Notes: a model not told the origin generated them from the sequence alone. A stretch of DNA of 22,707 nucleotides from a bacterium (GCA_030616165.1 JAUWXV010000032.1:1-22707); one strand, 5' to 3'. Shown: positions 1 through 6,707, counted from the stretch's first letter. A program made the numbers and translations.

Positions 1-743
1 ATTGATTTGGCAATGCATAAAATATCGGGATAAACATTATGATGTTGATACGCAAACATCTTCCCGGTTCTGCCGAATCCGGTCTGGATTTCATCAAATA
101 TTAAAATTAATCCCTTTTCATCGCAAATCTTGCGCAGGCTTAAGAAATAGTCTTTATTGCCAATATGAATACCTCCCTCTCCCTGAACTATCTCAATTAT
201 AACTCCTGCAGTGTTTTCATTTATCTTTTCGGCTATTGCTTCAATGTTATTATAAGGAACATGATAAAAACCGGGCACCAAAGGCATAAAAGGTTTTCGG
301 AATTTTTCAGCCCATGTTGCGCTCAAAGCACCAAAAGTTCTCCCATGAAAACTCCTGTTCGCAGCGATAAATTCTGTTTTCCCGGTTGCAAGTCTTGCAA
401 ACTTCAATGCGCCTTCAACTGCTTCTGTTCCAGAATTGCAGAAAAAAAATCTATTTATATTTTCAGGAGTAATGTCGTCAAGTTTTTTCATTAACTCCGC
501 ACGTTTATCATTATAAAACACCGAAGGACAGGTAATTAATTTATTTGCCTGTTCATTAATAGCCTTTATTACATACGGATTAGCATGTCCTATATTTGCA
601 ACACCAAACCCAGCCACGCAGTCAATGTATCTTTCACCATTCTCATCCCAAACTATCGCACCTTCTCCCCTGACAATCGCAATATCCCTCATCGGGTAAC
701 ATCCAGGCGAGTATCTGCTTTCAATTTCAATTATTCTTGACAT
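1..743 (-). CDS. lysJ: LysW-dependent / acetylornithine aminotransferase, 3' end missing
   Basis: Class III PLP-dependent aminotransferase that makes the terminal amino group of lysine or ornithine on the LysW-bound (or N-acetyl) semialdehyde, using glutamate as donor. About 247 residues are visible and the gene runs off the left edge. The phosphate-binding NSGTEA motif lies near residues 103-108, a GEGG motif follows, and FDEIQTGFGRTG carries the PLP-binding Asp near residue 217. The Schiff-base lysine lies beyond the edge. The ATG at 743 is preceded by AAGGA seven bases upstream. It is the last visible gene of the lysX-lysW-argX-lysY-lysZ series, 128 bp after lysZ; that gap is almost entirely hairpin repeat. 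The family assignment is secure. LysJ rather than ArgD is inferred from the LysW context, and it may serve both lysine and arginine. Confidence 0.9.
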   Translation of the reverse strand, partial: MSRIIEIESRYSPGCYPMRDIAIVRGEGAIVWDENGERYIDCVAGFGVANIGHANPYVIKAINEQANKLITCPSVFYNDKRAELMKKLDDITPENINRFFFCNSGTEAVEGALKFARLATGKTEFIAANRSFHGRTFGALSATWAEKFRKPFMPLVPGFYHVPYNNIEAIAEKINENTAGVIIEIVQGEGGIHIGNKDYFLSLRKICDEKGLILIFDEIQTGFGRTGKMFAYQHHNVYPDILCIAKS

Positions 744-764
744 TTTTTTCCTTTTTTAAAATCT

Positions 765-871
765 CTTCTTTCTTTTAAAAAAGAAAGAAGCAAAGAAAAT
801 TTTAACTTATTCTACATCCCTTGTTTCACAAGGGATGTAGAATGGATAAATTTCTTTTCAAAGAAAGTAGG
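765..871. repeat. Composite hairpin repeat, copy 1, with inverted partner
   Basis: The gap between lysZ and lysJ is built of hairpins. Module A (765-790) is a near-perfect 26-bp palindrome with arms CTTCTTTCTTTT / AAAAGAAAGAAG. The linker CAAAGAAAATTTT follows. Module C (810-842) has a perfect 15-bp stem, TTCTACATCCCTTGT against its complement, with a 3-nt loop. An inverted copy of module A lies at about 846-871 and ends one base before the lysZ stop codon. Related copies are annotated at 1714, 3862, 4098, 5332, 10257 and 17549. Confidence 0.8.
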
Positions 872-1678
872 TCAATTTATCACTGTTCCTTTGGCATTCA
901 GGGCATTCGTTACTGGATTTTTTATTCTTGCATCGGCGAAAATCACTTCTTTTACGCCGCCTTCAACGGCTTCAGCGGTACCCATTATCTTTTTCTTCAT
1001 TCTTCTCTTTGCAAACTCCATAAATTCAGATACCTTGCTTCTATCTATATGTTTTATAAGACTTGATTCATCTTCGACATTTTTAAGAAGTCCCGGCACA
1101 TTGGAAAGGATTATTAGTTTATCAGCGTTTAGTTTCACCGCTAGTAATGCGGCAGCCCTGTCCCCGTCAACGTTTATAGCCTCTCCTTCATAACTTGAAC
1201 ATAAAGGGGAAATGACTGGAAGATATCCATTATTTATCAGAAGCATTAACAAATCAATATTAACCTTTTCCACCTTTCCAGTGTTATCCCCGCGGAGAAC
1301 CTTTTTCTTTCCGCCTTCTATTATTTTTAAGGTAGACTTCTTCTGTCCCTCCAGAAGTCTGCCGTCGATTCCTGATAAACCAACAGCGTTTATTCCAAGT
1401 TTTTGAAACTTTTCAACTATAAATTTGTTTACTTTTCCCGAATAAACCATAGCGAAAATTTCCAGAGTCTCCCTGTCAGTATATCTGCTTTCATATCCAG
1501 AAACCGAGGTAACAAACCTTGGCGGTTTTCCGAGTTTTTCAGATAAAACATTCGCCTCATGAGACCCTCCGTGAACAAGAACAATCTTTACGCCTCTCTT
1601 TATTATTCCCGCGATATCTTCACAGATATAGTCGTAATTTATTCCTTCTCCTCCACCAACCTTGATAACGAGCATCAT
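872..1678 (-). CDS. lysZ: LysW-aminoadipate / LysW-glutamate kinase (acetylglutamate kinase family)
   Basis: Amino acid kinase that phosphorylates the side-chain carboxylate of aminoadipate or glutamate attached to LysW; the family also includes acetylglutamate kinase ArgB. The 268-aa length is typical. Visible motifs are KVGGGEGIN near the N-terminus, LVHGGSHEAN near residue 35, PPRFVT and YTDRETLEIF, and GLSGIDGRLL and VDGDRAAALLA further on. From memory these match Thermus LysZ (PRFLT, SRLTDRKTLEIF, GLSGLDGRLF) better than classical ArgB, which supports LysW-bound substrates. The protein starts MM: AAGG lies 4 nt before the first ATG and 7 nt before the second (1675), so 1675 may be the true start. 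It lies 163 bp downstream of lysY. Only one kinase gene is visible, so it may handle both pathways. Confidence 0.92.
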   Translation of the reverse strand: MMLVIKVGGGEGINYDYICEDIAGIIKRGVKIVLVHGGSHEANVLSEKLGKPPRFVTSVSGYESRYTDRETLEIFAMVYSGKVNKFIVEKFQKLGINAVGLSGIDGRLLEGQKKSTLKIIEGGKKKVLRGDNTGKVEKVNIDLLMLLINNGYLPVISPLCSSYEGEAINVDGDRAAALLAVKLNADKLIILSNVPGLLKNVEDESSLIKHIDRSKVSEFMEFAKRRMKKKIMGTAEAVEGGVKEVIFADARIKNPVTNALNAKGTVIN

Positions 1679-1713
1679 AATACCTTATAAATAAAAAATA
1701 CTTAAATTTTTTT

Positions 1714-1793
1714 CTTACTTTCTTTGAAAAGAAAGTAAGCAAAGAAACTTTATACATATTTCTAATTCATTGCAAAGCAATAAATTAGAAATT
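1714..1793. repeat. Composite hairpin repeat, copy 2
   Basis: Module A (1714-1739) is a 26-bp palindrome with perfect 12-bp arms (CTTACTTTCTTT and its complement). The linker GCAAAGAAACTTTA follows. Module C (about 1759-1793) is a hairpin of the form TTCTAATT-ATTGC / GCAAT-AATTAGAA. The inner stem differs from copy 1 on both arms, keeping it paired. A further T-rich hairpin (about 1806-1834, TGTGCATCTTTTTT-type arms) lies between this copy and the lysY stop. It has no U-tract after it on the minus strand, so I do not call it a terminator. Confidence 0.8.
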
Positions 1794-1841
1794 TAAAATT
1801 TTTTGTGCATCTTTTTTATAAAAAAAGATACACATATAAAA

Positions 1842-2882
1842 TCAAATAGGGTGGAGGCCCGGGAATTCAAGTCCTTTATTTTCATCGAAACCGCACATAA
1901 CATTCATAGACTGAATTCCGTTGCCTGCGGCACCTTTCATCAAGTTATCTATCGCCGACATAACCACAAGCCAGTTAGAGTGTTCATCTTTCTCAAAACC
2001 TATATCACAGTAATTTGACCCTGTTAAAATTTTCGGTTCGGGATACCTGTACAAACCTTTCTTTTCTTTGACAATTCTAATAAACGGTTCATTCCCGTAT
2101 TCTTTTCTGTATATGCTCCAAATATCCTTCTCGGTCAAATCGCTATTTACCGAACAGTGGCATGTAGCAAGAAGCCCCCTTACCGCTTCTATAGAGGTTG
2201 CAGAAAACCTTATTTTTGGTATATTACCATTAAAAGTGAGTTCCTGGACGATTTCGGGAGTATGTCTGTGTCCTGTCGGCTGATACGACCGAATAACACC
2301 ACTCCTCTCCGGATGATGAGTCGAAGGATGACTTTTATTCCCTCCTGCTGAGGAACCCACTTTAGCCTCTATCGTGATTTCATTTTTCCCAACTAATCCA
2401 TTTTTCATCAAGGGCATCAATGCAAGAATAGATGCCGTTGAAAGACATCCTGCTCCAGTAACATAATTACTTTTTTTTATTTCTTCACGATGAAGTTCTG
2501 GTATTCCATAAACAAACTTTTTGAGGAGTTCGGGATTAGGATGAGGTTTGCCATAGTAAATCACGTAATCTTCCGGATTATGCAGTCTGAAATCTGCGCT
2601 TAAATCAATAATCTTTGGAGCAATCGATAAAAACTTATCTATCATACTTGCAGAACTTCCGTGTGGAAGTGCCAAAAACAAAAAATCACATTCTTTAATA
2701 TCATTTACACTAACAAATTTCAGAAGAGACCTCTTTCTGAGATTGGGATGGACGGAATGAACATACCTTCCTGCGTAAGTCTCGGAAGTTATTTGAAAAA
2801 CCTCCACTTCTGGATGGTCAATCAGAAGTCTCAGCGCTTCTCCTCCCACATAACCTGAAGCACCTATAATGGATACTTTCAT
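1842..2882 (-). CDS. lysY: LysW-aminoadipyl-/glutamyl-phosphate reductase (ArgC family)
   Basis: NADPH-dependent reductase that turns the acyl-phosphate on LysW-bound aminoadipate (or glutamate) into the semialdehyde; the family includes N-acetyl-glutamyl-phosphate reductase ArgC. The 346-aa length is usual. The N-terminal dinucleotide-binding motif GASGYVGGE lies at residues 7-15. The catalytic cysteine is C146 in GAGCLSTAS. The conserved segments IIDLSADFRL (91-100) and AGGNKSHPSTHHPE are present. The start codon overlaps the argX stop by four bases (ATGA), implying translational coupling and one operon. The coupling, plus lysW two genes upstream, favours LysW-bound substrates over N-acetyl substrates. 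One copy next to two ligases suggests a shared lysine/ornithine enzyme. Confidence 0.92.
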   Translation of the reverse strand: MKVSIIGASGYVGGEALRLLIDHPEVEVFQITSETYAGRYVHSVHPNLRKRSLLKFVSVNDIKECDFLFLALPHGSSASMIDKFLSIAPKIIDLSADFRLHNPEDYVIYYGKPHPNPELLKKFVYGIPELHREEIKKSNYVTGAGCLSTASILALMPLMKNGLVGKNEITIEAKVGSSAGGNKSHPSTHHPERSGVIRSYQPTGHRHTPEIVQELTFNGNIPKIRFSATSIEAVRGLLATCHCSVNSDLTEKDIWSIYRKEYGNEPFIRIVKEKKGLYRYPEPKILTGSNYCDIGFEKDEHSNWLVVMSAIDNLMKGAAGNGIQSMNVMCGFDENKGLEFPGLHPI

Positions 2883-3718
2883 TTTTTTGCCACCTCCATT
2901 GCATAATCAACCATCATTCCAGCAATATCTACTCCGGTTGTTTCGTGTAAAAGTTTGAATTCCGGAGTGTAATTAATTTCTATAACAAGATATTTATCTT
3001 TATCTTCAAGGATATCCACAGCAAGAATTCCACCTCCTACAGCCTCTGCTGCTTTCAGCGAGAGTTCTTCAATTTCGCTTGTAACAGTAAAAGCCTCTGC
3101 TGTAGCACCTCTTGAGGCATTAGTAAGCCAGTGAGATGATTTCCGATAGATGGCAGTTGCTATTTTATCCCCAATAACCAATACTCTTATATCTCTTCCC
3201 GGCTTATCAATATACTTTTGAATATAGAAGGAAGAGTGATGATAAGTCCCGAGAGTTTTTTTATGCTCAACCAACCCTTCTGCGGCTTCGCGGTCATTAA
3301 CCTTACTTATTAATCGCCCCCAAGAACCTATTGCCGGCTTGAGAACTACGGGGTAATCCATCTCTTCTATCGCCTTTAGAGCCGATTCAGGACTGTATGC
3401 TATCATCGTGTGGGGCATTGGGATTCCTTTACTGACTAATACTGAAGTGGTGAGCGATTTATCACCACAAATATTTGCAACTTTCCAATTATTTACTGTT
3501 TTTATACCCCAATCATTAAATATCTTGAGACACTGAAGAGAACGAGTGTGGCTTATTGACCTGTCAAGAATTAAATCATAAGATGTATTATCCCTCTGAT
3601 AATCAAGGATTATCTCATTATCATAAATCTTATCAAACTTGATATTCCTTGCCTGCAAAGCCTCAAAAATCTTCTTTTCTTCAAACCTCACGTATGATAC
3701 AAGTATCCCAAATTTCAT
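2879..3718 (-). CDS. argX: LysX-family ATP-grasp ligase, probable glutamate-LysW ligase
   Basis: ATP-grasp ligase (RimK/LysX family, 279 aa) that joins an amino acid through its amino group to the C-terminal glutamate of LysW. It aligns without gaps to the lysX product at 4424-5275 over most of its length, including VVLKPAIGSWGRL (124-136), GRDIRV and GGGILAVDIL. It differs where substrate choice is expected: NASRGATAEAF (200-210) against [11 protein letters not shown], and IEINYTPEFKLL (246-257) against [12 protein letters not shown]. The other paralog matches Thermus LysX as I remember it, so this one is inferred to be ArgX, acting on glutamate for arginine. It could instead be a divergent LysX. 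It overlaps lysY by 4 bp. No clear Shine-Dalgarno site precedes the ATG, and its first codons are duplicated 99 bp upstream. Confidence 0.75.
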   Translation of the reverse strand: MKFGILVSYVRFEEKKIFEALQARNIKFDKIYDNEIILDYQRDNTSYDLILDRSISHTRSLQCLKIFNDWGIKTVNNWKVANICGDKSLTTSVLVSKGIPMPHTMIAYSPESALKAIEEMDYPVVLKPAIGSWGRLISKVNDREAAEGLVEHKKTLGTYHHSSFYIQKYIDKPGRDIRVLVIGDKIATAIYRKSSHWLTNASRGATAEAFTVTSEIEELSLKAAEAVGGGILAVDILEDKDKYLVIEINYTPEFKLLHETTGVDIAGMMVDYAMEVAKK

Positions 3719-3819
3719 AATGTATTAACTTATATTATCAGGGTTTTTAAGTTAAAGGTGTGTTGGTGTTGTCACCAACACACAGATTACGTATGATACA
3801 AGTATCCCAAATTTCATAA
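3690..3819. repeat. 31-bp direct repeat of the argX 5' end flanking a 68-bp hairpin segment
   Basis: Bases 3690-3720 (the first argX codons) recur exactly at 3789-3819. Between them lie 68 bp (3721-3788) containing a perfect 11-bp stem, GTGTGTTGGTG at 3758-3768 and its complement at 3773-3783, with loop TTGT. The flanks outside the 31 bp do not match. The upstream copy includes an ATG at 3817 that opens a 21-codon frame. That frame begins MKFGILVSYV exactly like argX, then reads through the hairpin to a TAA at 3752-3754. Confidence 0.85.
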
Positions 3820-3861
3820 CAGATAATCTGGTTATTATTTAAATAATTAAAAAATTTGCTA

Positions 3862-3887
3862 CCTACTTTCTTTGAAAAGAAAGTAGG
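3862..3887. repeat. Composite hairpin repeat, copy 3 (module A only)
   Basis: This is a perfect 26-bp palindrome (CCTACTTTCTTT, GA centre, complement) followed by the usual linker CAAAGAAACTTTA. The lysW stop codon is reached directly afterwards at 3904-3906. Module C is absent, so the element abuts the coding sequence. Confidence 0.8.
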
Positions 3888-3903
3888 CAAAGAAACTTTA
3901 TTC

Positions 3904-4068
3904 TTACTCACCCCAATCTTCTTCTTCTTTTGGGGCGGGAGCGAGTTCAATAGGATCGATGCTTACTACTTCCAGTTCGATTCCACATTCAGGACATTCA
4001 ATAATTTCACCTTCTTCTGTATCTTCAGGTATATCAATATTACCCTCACATACTATACATGCTGCCAT
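3904..4068 (-). CDS. lysW: LysW amino-group carrier protein
   Basis: Small acidic carrier protein of 54 aa. Its C-terminal glutamate is linked to the amino group of aminoadipate or glutamate, shielding it while kinase, reductase and aminotransferase act. The sequence shows a zinc-ribbon-like pair, C4-X2-C7 and C25-X2-C28, and the block [15 protein letters not shown]. The terminal EDWGE (50-54) is the LysW hallmark with the acceptor Glu last. The ATG at 4068 has GGAGG nine bases upstream. It lies between the two ligase genes, which supports both ligases using this carrier. Length and motifs match Thermus LysW as remembered. It is shorter than usual gene-calling cut-offs and easily missed. Confidence 0.95.
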   Translation of the reverse strand: MAACIVCEGNIDIPEDTEEGEIIECPECGIELEVVSIDPIELAPAPKEEEDWGE

Positions 4069-4423
4069 TTTTCTTAACCTCCGCTTTTTTAATTAAACCT
4101 ACTTTCTTTTGAAAAAGAAAGTAGGCATAGAAAACTTTCTAATATTTCTAATGAATCCCGAATATTCAGGATGAATTAGTGATCAGACAGACAGGAATGT
4201 CTGTCCTACTAAATATATGTGAAAGTGACTATTTTTCAAACTTTACATCTGTGATTGGACAGACCCCAAGGCAAGCCCACAGGGCAGGCAGGAATGTCTG
4301 TCCTACTAAATATATGTGAAAGTGACTATTTTTCAAACTTTACATCTGTGATTGGACAAACCCCAAGGCAAGCCCACAGGGCAGGCAGGAATGTCTGTCC
4401 TATTAAATATATGATGAAATTGA
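4069..4423. other. lysX-lysW spacer, repeat-filled
   Basis: This 355-bp gap within the putative operon contains the lysW ribosome-binding site (GGAGG near 4078), composite hairpin copy 4 and most of the 97-bp tandem repeat. I see no additional gene, promoter or terminator in it. Confidence 0.7.
4098..4179. repeat. Composite hairpin repeat, copy 4
   Basis: Module A (4098-4125) is a 28-bp palindrome with CCTACTTTCTTTT arms. The linker GCATAGAAAACTTTCT follows. Module C (4148-4179) has outer arms CTAAT / ATTAG and inner arms based on ATCC / GGAT. The element sits just upstream of lysW, so it would be transcribed in the lysX-lysW spacer. Confidence 0.8.
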
Positions 4424-4448
4424 TTATTTTTCAAACTTTCCCTCTGCG
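4187..4448. repeat. 97-bp tandem repeat reaching into the lysX 3' end
   Basis: About 2.7 copies of a 97-bp unit. CTGTCCTACTAAATATATG begins at 4201 and 4298, and a one-base variant begins at 4395. Each unit carries the block CACAGGGCAGGCAGGAATG (degenerate in the first copy) and ends with TTTTTCAAACTTT. On the minus strand that last block encodes the final lysX residues (KFEK) before the stop. The copy at about 4424-4445 is the real gene end; the copies farther from lysX are non-coding versions of it. A 16-nt stretch, CTGCCTGCCCTGTGGG, also occurs at 14834-14849 in reverse complement of the unit. Confidence 0.85.
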
Positions 4449-5275
4449 ACTTCAATAACATAGTCGATTATCTTTGCAGGTATGTCGACACCTGTGACCT
4501 TAATACTATTCCTGAATTCCATAGTGTAATTTACTTCGTTTACAAGATATCCGTCAGGAGTTTCAAAAATATCAAGTGCCACAACACCTCCACCAACTGC
4601 TTTTGCGCCACGAATAGAGATATCATTCAACTCATCAGTAATTGGACAGTTAGAAGTTATTCCTCCTCTTGCAGTATTTGTTATCCAGTGCGGTGAACTT
4701 CGGTATATTGCAGCAATGGTTTTATCTCCGACCACGAAACTCCTTATATCTCTGCCGTTTTTAGGAATATACTCCTGAATGTAGAAAACAGAATGATGAT
4801 ATGAGCCGAGAGTAGTCTTATGTTCAAGCACGGTTTCAGCAGCATCTCTATCATTAATTTTTCCTAAAAGTCTTCCCCAAGAACCCACAGCAGGCTTAAG
4901 AACAACTGGATATCCAAACTCTTCAATTGCTTTTAGTGCGCTCTCAGGAGTATAAGCAATTTTTGTTTTTGGTATCGGAACATTATGCTTGGAAAGGGCG
5001 GCTGTCGTCAGAAGTTTATTACCGCAGGTATTTGCAACCTCATAACTATTTATCGTTTTTATTCCCCAATCATTCATCAGTTTCAATGTGTATAACGCCC
5101 GTGAATGGTTTATGCACCGCTCTAAAACTGCATCATAATGTTCCATCTTATTATCATAATCGAGAATTATCTCACGAACATCTACCTTTTCGTAATCAAT
5201 TCCTCTCTTTTTTAATTCAGCAAAAAGAAGTTTTTCTTCTTTTCTTATTATTGAACACAAAGCACAGATTTTCAT
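4424..5275 (-). CDS. lysX: Alpha-aminoadipate-LysW ligase LysX
   Basis: ATP-grasp ligase (283 aa) that couples alpha-aminoadipate to the C-terminal glutamate of LysW, the entry step of the AAA lysine pathway. The ATP-grasp core [13 protein letters not shown] lies at residues 124-136. The substrate-region motif [10 protein letters not shown] lies at 196-205 and [12 protein letters not shown] at 246-257, followed by TGVDIP. These blocks agree with Thermus LysX as I recall it. The start at 5275 has AAAGGG eight bases upstream. It is the first gene after the 5735-5763 promoter and the terminated leader. A paralog lies two genes downstream (2879-3718), with lysW between them. The last codons coincide with the unit of the 97-bp tandem repeat, so the C-terminal KFEK tail may have been shaped by that repeat. 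Confidence 0.92.
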   Translation of the reverse strand: MKICALCSIIRKEEKLLFAELKKRGIDYEKVDVREIILDYDNKMEHYDAVLERCINHSRALYTLKLMNDWGIKTINSYEVANTCGNKLLTTAALSKHNVPIPKTKIAYTPESALKAIEEFGYPVVLKPAVGSWGRLLGKINDRDAAETVLEHKTTLGSYHHSVFYIQEYIPKNGRDIRSFVVGDKTIAAIYRSSPHWITNTARGGITSNCPITDELNDISIRGAKAVGGGVVALDIFETPDGYLVNEVNYTMEFRNSIKVTGVDIPAKIIDYVIEVAEGKFEK

Positions 5276-5331
5276 TTTTTAGCCCTTTAAAACTAATAAC
5301 AAAATTCAAGTAAATTTTTATTTTTTTATCT

Positions 5332-5446
5332 GCTTTCTTTTTAAAAAGAAAGTATGTTCCGCCAGGGCGGCTCCCCCGAGTATTCGGGGGAAAAGAAAAC
5401 TTGCTAATATTTCTAATTCATCCCGATTCTTCGGGGTGAATTAAGA
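5332..5446. repeat. Composite hairpin repeat, copy 5, with inserted GC-rich module B
   Basis: Module A (5332-5354) is followed by an extra GC-rich module B (5355-5391) absent from most copies. B consists of the small palindrome CCGCCAGGGCGG and the 18-bp palindrome CCCCCGAGTATTCGGGGG. The usual linker AAAAGAAAACTTGCT resumes after it. Module C (about 5410-5446) has inner arms TCATCCCGA / TCGGGGTGA. It lies between the leader terminator and lysX. Confidence 0.8.
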
Positions 5447-5557
5447 ATGATTAAACTTTACCTCTATTGAGAAGTGAAAACAAAGGCTTATAACATTTTT
5501 TGTAAATTATTCGAAAATCATTAAAGTTTTGACTAATAAAACAAGATGCTTATTAAC

Positions 5558-5600
5558 AAAAAAAAACCCGCCAATTTTAATCTTTCAAATCTGGCGGGTT
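5558..5600 (-). terminator. Rho-independent terminator of the lysX leader
   Basis: On the minus strand the arms AACCCGCCA (5600-5592) and TGGCGGGTT (5573-5565) form a perfect 9-bp stem. The last two stem bases continue into a run of nine Ts (5566-5558). Orientation and T-run fit termination of minus-strand transcription about 170 nt after the promoter at 5735-5763 and before lysX. Confidence 0.85.
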
Positions 5601-5728
5601 GAAGTAGTTTTTATATAAATATATAAAAACATACCTTTCTCAGCCAGTTCCAATATGTTTGAACCTCCTGAAAAGAATGTAATATTTTAACAGCTGAGAT
5701 TTATTACCCATGATTAACCTCGATTTAG
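5558..5728 (-). ncRNA. Candidate leader RNA / attenuator or small RNA upstream of lysX
   Basis: The segment between a near-consensus promoter and a strong terminator should give a transcript of about 170 nt. It contains a 7-bp long-range pairing (TCTCAGC 5699-5693 with GCTGAGA 5644-5638) and a perfect AT hairpin (GTTTTTATATA arms, about 5630-5607) just before the terminator. It also has two short frames. Frame 1 (5711-5640) is 23 codons with GAGG before the ATG and tandem Arg codons AGG AGG. Frame 2 (5653-5585) starts at TTG ten bases after a perfect AGGAGG, and its last codons lie in the first terminator arm. This geometry fits translation-linked attenuation of the lysine operon. A free small RNA such as a 6S-like RNA is an alternative. 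I recognise no known riboswitch consensus. Confidence 0.5.
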
Positions 5729-5734
5729 CTTACT

Positions 5735-5763
5735 AATATAATATATTTTTTTCTTTTTGTCAA
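5735..5763 (-). promoter_or_regulatory. Sigma70-type promoter for leader/lysX operon
   Basis: On the minus strand, TTGACA (5763-5758, perfect -35) is followed after exactly 17 nt by TATATT (5740-5735, five of six matches to the -10). Transcription should start near 5728. It lies just downstream of the yraN stop codon and reads toward the leader and lysX. Confidence 0.8.
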
Positions 5764-5794
5764 TAAAAAATTTTTATGGTGTTTATATTCAAAT

Positions 5795-6169
5795 TTAGAA
5801 TGCATTTTCTATATGGACAATCTTTTCTTTATTATCTTTTCCTAATGTGATACCAATCACATCAAACCTGCAGTTAACATCTGTTATATCTTTTTCACTT
5901 AAATAAAAATTTGCCAGTTTGATTAACTGATTTTGTTTTTTAAAATCGACCCATGTCTCTGGTTCGCTGAAATCTGCACAAGATTTTGTTTTTACCTCAA
6001 CAAATACAAGGTAGTCCCCGTCCATTGCAATTATATCTATTTCCCCATATTTGTTTTTATAATTTTTTTCTATAATTTTAAAACCATTTTTTTTCAAAAA
6101 TTTTTCAGCAATCTTTTCGCCTTTTTCCCCGAGTATTTTTCTGTGGTCTTTTTTTGTTTTTGTAGTCAT
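5795..6169 (-). CDS. yraN: UPF0102 / YraN family putative nuclease
   Basis: A 124-aa protein of the YraN family, which has a restriction-endonuclease-like PD-(D/E)xK fold; its cellular role is not well settled. The diagnostic motifs are GEKIAEKFLKKNGF (about 17-30), KYGEIDIIA with the metal-binding Asp at residue 45, and FVEVKT with E58 and K60. The length is typical. In many genomes yraN lies beside rnhB; here rnhB is about 11 kb away. There is no clear Shine-Dalgarno site before the ATG. Upstream is a repeat-rich gap, and downstream is the separate lysX promoter, so it is probably transcribed alone. Confidence 0.88.
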   Translation of the reverse strand: MTTKTKKDHRKILGEKGEKIAEKFLKKNGFKIIEKNYKNKYGEIDIIAMDGDYLVFVEVKTKSCADFSEPETWVDFKKQNQLIKLANFYLSEKDITDVNCRFDVIGITLGKDNKEKIVHIENAF

Positions 6170-6211
6170 TTTAGATTCAAATTAATAACTGAAAATTGCA
6201 TTACGAGAAAA

Positions 6212-6325
6212 ATGTCATTTTGAGCGGAGCCCGAAGGGCGAAGTCTCCTCCGATGGGGGACTGCCTTTTGGCGGAGAGAAATTTCTAAAAAAAAAGAGAT
6301 GTCTCGACTTCGCTCGACATGACAT
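6212..6325. repeat. REP-like palindromic element
   Basis: Outer arms TGTCATTTTGAGCG and CGCTCGACATGACA face each other across about 85 bp that include smaller palindromes (GAGCCCGAAGGGCGAAG; CTCCGATGGGGGACTGCC region). It belongs to the TGTCATTTCGA...-type repeats seen also at 13396 and 16770. Confidence 0.7.
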
Positions 6326-6453
6326 AGTTGTGTTTCTTTCGATAAAGACAAATTAAGGGATATTTAAGTTAAGTACTGAACTTTGGTAAATTTTATAAAA
6401 TTTAATACTTTTCGCAAAATTTGCATATTACTTTTAAATAAAACCTACTACTT

Positions 6454-6572
6454 TGTCATTCCGATCCTGAACATGTTTCAGGATCTTCGGAATCTATTGT
6501 TTAATTAAAGTTTAGATGCTGAAACAATACTGAATCAAGTTCAGCACAGGGTTCAGCATGACAGAAGTCTCT
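6454..6572. repeat. REP-like element with GATCCTGAA hairpin
   Basis: TGTCATTCCGATCCTGAA (from 6454) forms a hairpin with TTTCAGGATCTTCGG (about 6461-6490). It is followed by two facing GCTGAA/TTCAGC segments that end in CAGCATGACAG near 6570. TGTCAT at one end and ATGACA at the other give an overall inverted repeat. Confidence 0.6.
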
Positions 6573-6707
6573 TACTTTAATTTAAACTATGTTAAATAAA
6601 TTTACTAAAGTTTTGTTAAGTAAATAAATTAAAAATTATTAAATAACAATGATACTTTCTTATGTTTTTCTGCAACTAAATCGGGAATGAACCAAAAATT
6701 TTAATGT

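Larger units (their letters stand above)
5276..5794. other. lysX-yraN intergenic region
   Basis: A 519-bp gap holding a minus-strand promoter, a leader RNA with two short frames, a Rho-independent terminator and composite repeat copy 5. No conventional gene is visible. The individual elements are listed separately. Confidence 0.75.

Noticed and set aside
1806-1834. T-rich hairpin after lysY considered as a terminator
   Set aside because: On the minus strand the second arm is followed by As, not Ts; the Ts are inside the stem. The downstream gene lysZ continues the pathway.
3747-3950. 67-codon minus-strand frame across the argX-lysW spacer
   Set aside because: It runs out of frame through the lysW end, the module A hairpin and the duplicated argX start; it is composed of repeats.
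4187-4448. Possible CRISPR-like array
   Set aside because: The whole 97-bp unit is repeated nearly exactly with no variable spacers, so it is a simple tandem repeat.
4255-4458. 67-codon plus-strand frame in the tandem repeat
   Set aside because: It merely reads through the 97-bp repeat units and into lysX antisense.
6166-6351. 61-codon frame reading CHVERSRDI on the minus strand
   Set aside because: It is a translation of the REP-like palindrome at 6212-6325; such peptides are recurrent annotation artefacts of this repeat type.
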